33,707 nt of DNA from a virus. Positions 32,369-33,707 of this stretch are shown piece after piece (position 1 is the first letter of the stretch; every line of letters starts with the position of its first letter). The DNA is taken from positions 1-33,707 of the IMG/VR virus record IMGVR_UViG_3300034102_001213, one strand, 5' to 3'. A model generated the notes under the pieces. The model was not told the origin of the DNA, searched no databases, and was given only the letters and a program-made list of their open reading frames with translations. A program made the position numbers and the translations under genes.

Positions 32369-33707
32369 TTATTCCTCAATCGTCTTTGTTAGATAATGAC
32401 CGGCTGTGTTTGCGCCACTATCTGTTGTATTAGCTGTTATATTTATAGCGGTTCCATTGAGCGTTACTGATAATTTAACAGTAGTTGCATTTGTCCCTAC
32501 AATATAATACGGCGTATTGTTAGAAAGACCCTGTACGATAGTGTTACCAGTTTCTGTTGTGTATCTTACTAGATCGCCATTAGCAAACGGATTGGTTGTA
32601 CCAGTGCTGATTGTTTCATTGACAGAACTGACACCAGTATCAGATCTAAACTGAATCTCTTGCCCTGTCGCAATTGCTGTTAATGTAACTGGAAGAGATG
32701 CTTCCTCTACAATCAATGCAGAACCAAAGAACTTAGTACCAGCAGTATGCATAACCTTCTTGAACATGTCAGCATAACGATCTACCGAGATCTTAGATAG
32801 AATTTCATATGAATATTCTTGATAGTAATCACCATCATGAATGTACATATCTTCTGAGATGAAACCCTTTGAACTTCTATAGTATCCTTTACCGATACCG
32901 TGTCCGTCAACAACAACTTTAATTGTACCAGATCTTGCACCATCTTCTGATGTGTATTGAATAACATCACCATTCGAATATCCAATACCAGAGTCCACAA
33001 CCTGGAATGATGTAACCTGACCATTGGCAGTAATAACGTTTGCTTCAATAACAGCATTCAAACCAATCGGATATAATAGACTTGTGTCTTCGACCACTGC
33101 TGTTACATTAGCAGACAATCCTGAAAGATCACCTCTTAGAAGAGTATTTGCTGCAAATGTATTTTCGAATGTAAGTCTCTTTACCGATACAGATGTAGTG
33201 TTTGCAGACTTGACAATTCCCTTGGCCGTGGATGTAATCTGATAGAGAGCAAAACTCTCAATATTTGCACTAACATAAGGATTTGTATATGAATTCAGAA
33301 TGTTGGCTGTAAGTGTTCCAGTATTGCCGGATATTCTTACATATCCATTAGCTCCCACGGTGTAGACTGACTGGACGGTAACATTCACTATTGGCGAACT
33401 GTTGACATACAGCTTATCACCAGGAAGGAATCCAGGAACCGTAGAGAAGTTATGTGTTTCGGTAGTTACAGCTGCGGCATTGATTGCTTTAGCTGACCCG
33501 CCAAGTGTATCCGAAAGTTTGAAACCTACAGTATTAGCACTAACGATGTAATATGCAGTGTTATTTGCCAGTCCATCAATTACAGTATTTGATGTTGGTA
33601 CTCTATAAAGTACTCTCTGTGTATTAGCAAATTCGTTTGCATACTTGACAAGATTGTGACCATTGTAAGCAGCATTATAGTATCTTAGGAAGTGACCAGA
33701 GTCCCCT
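32369..33707 (-). CDS. gp7: gp7-like baseplate wedge protein, C-terminal part (partial)
   Basis: The frame is open from the stop at 32371-32369 to the window edge, about 445 residues. A GTG at 33388 is internal, not the start, because residues before it (for example FLPGDKLYVNSSPIVNVTV) continue the protein without a stop. The C-terminal part has YYQEYSYEILSKISVDRYAD and VMHTAGTKFFG, typical of gp7 in T4-like cyanophages. It is flanked by two copies of an 'NGDxVxY...GLxNNTxYYIV' module, at about 33440-33650 and 32375-32600. A DSGIGYSNGDVIQY element is near 32945-32995. T4 gp7 is about 1030 residues, so roughly half or more lies outside. It is the first protein of the wedge and the partner of gp8 and gp10. 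Confidence 0.8.
   Translation of the reverse strand, partial: GDSGHFLRYYNAAYNGHNLVKYANEFANTQRVLYRVPTSNTVIDGLANNTAYYIVSANTVGFKLSDTLGGSAKAINAAAVTTETHNFSTVPGFLPGDKLYVNSSPIVNVTVQSVYTVGANGYVRISGNTGTLTANILNSYTNPYVSANIESFALYQITSTAKGIVKSANTTSVSVKRLTFENTFAANTLLRGDLSGLSANVTAVVEDTSLLYPIGLNAVIEANVITANGQVTSFQVVDSGIGYSNGDVIQYTSEDGARSGTIKVVVDGHGIGKGYYRSSKGFISEDMYIHDGDYYQEYSYEILSKISVDRYADMFKKVMHTAGTKFFGSALIVEEASLPVTLTAIATGQEIQFRSDTGVSSVNETISTGTTNPFANGDLVRYTTETGNTIVQGLSNNTPYYIVGTNATTVKLSVTLNGTAINITANTTDSGANTAGHYLTKTIEE
32440..32447 (-). promoter_or_regulatory. T4-type late promoter upstream of gp8, inside gp7
   Basis: TATAAATA on the minus strand, exact consensus, lies in the last codons of gp7, 71 nt before the gp8 ATG. 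Transcription would begin about 65 nt before gp8. The codons read through Asn-Ile-Asn-Ile, so the box may have been kept for coding reasons instead. Confidence 0.5.

Noticed and set aside
33382-33388. GTG/ATG near 33388 as the start of a separate 339-residue gene
   Set aside because: The frame continues upstream without a stop to the window edge and encodes a repeat of the gp7 module, so it is internal.
1-33707. Diversity-generating retroelement that targets the fibre tips
   Set aside because: No reverse transcriptase or template repeat is visible, although the necessary gene could lie outside the window.
1-33707. tRNA genes, transposases or integrase
   Set aside because: None was recognised on either strand; the gaps between genes are too short except 1511-1630 and 13946-14045.

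Overview
The window is part of the virion-structure region of a T4-like tailed phage (myovirus). The right end carries the baseplate wedge genes gp7 (partial) and gp8. The left end carries the neck genes gp13 and gp14 and the first codons of a gp15 tail terminator. This is T4 gene order, read on the minus strand. Long gp7/gp8 versions, a DUF4815-type protein and small fibre-associated genes resemble T4-like phages of marine and freshwater bacteria (cyanophages, pelagiphages and relatives). No gene identifies the host. GC is near 40-43% except for one GC-rich patch inside a fibre gene.

Layout from right to left, in minus-strand transcription order: gp7 C-terminus (32369-33707), gp8 (29987-32368), a 1768-residue DUF4815-type baseplate protein (24676-29982), a 690-residue virion protein (22563-24635), a 69-residue protein, then a fibre block. 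The fibre block holds a hexapeptide-repeat fibre (20693-22354), a collagen-like fibre with a self-cleaving S74 chaperone (19201-20685), and three small structural genes (18001-19201). After the plus-strand island come a giant 1807-residue collagen-like plus Asp-box adhesin (8522-13945) with its assembly chaperone (8143-8520), a 409-residue protein, a 1409-residue S74 fibre (2695-6924), and three small proteins (1631-2698). Then follow gp13, gp14 and gp15. T4 genes 9-12 and wac are not recognisable and this cassette sits in their place. Most minus-strand genes are spaced 0-20 nt apart or overlap by 1-8 nt. Exact T4-type late promoters (TATAAATA) lie at four points.

The only plus-strand genes, 14046-17953, form a two-gene island inside the fibre block. 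The first encodes a GT4 plus GT2 glycosyltransferase fusion. The second encodes an FkbM methyltransferase, glycosyltransferase and FkbM methyltransferase fusion. Together these are five putative catalytic domains that could build and O-methylate a glycan. The placement suggests decoration of the phage's own fibres or of host surface glycan; this is inference. The intergenic region at 13946-14045 carries three palindromes, a late promoter towards the adhesin, and an overlapping candidate sigma70-type promoter towards the glycosylation genes.

Overall the window reads as a receptor-recognition locus of repeat-rich, mosaic fibres with self-cleaving trimerisation domains, an assembly chaperone and a glycan-modification island.
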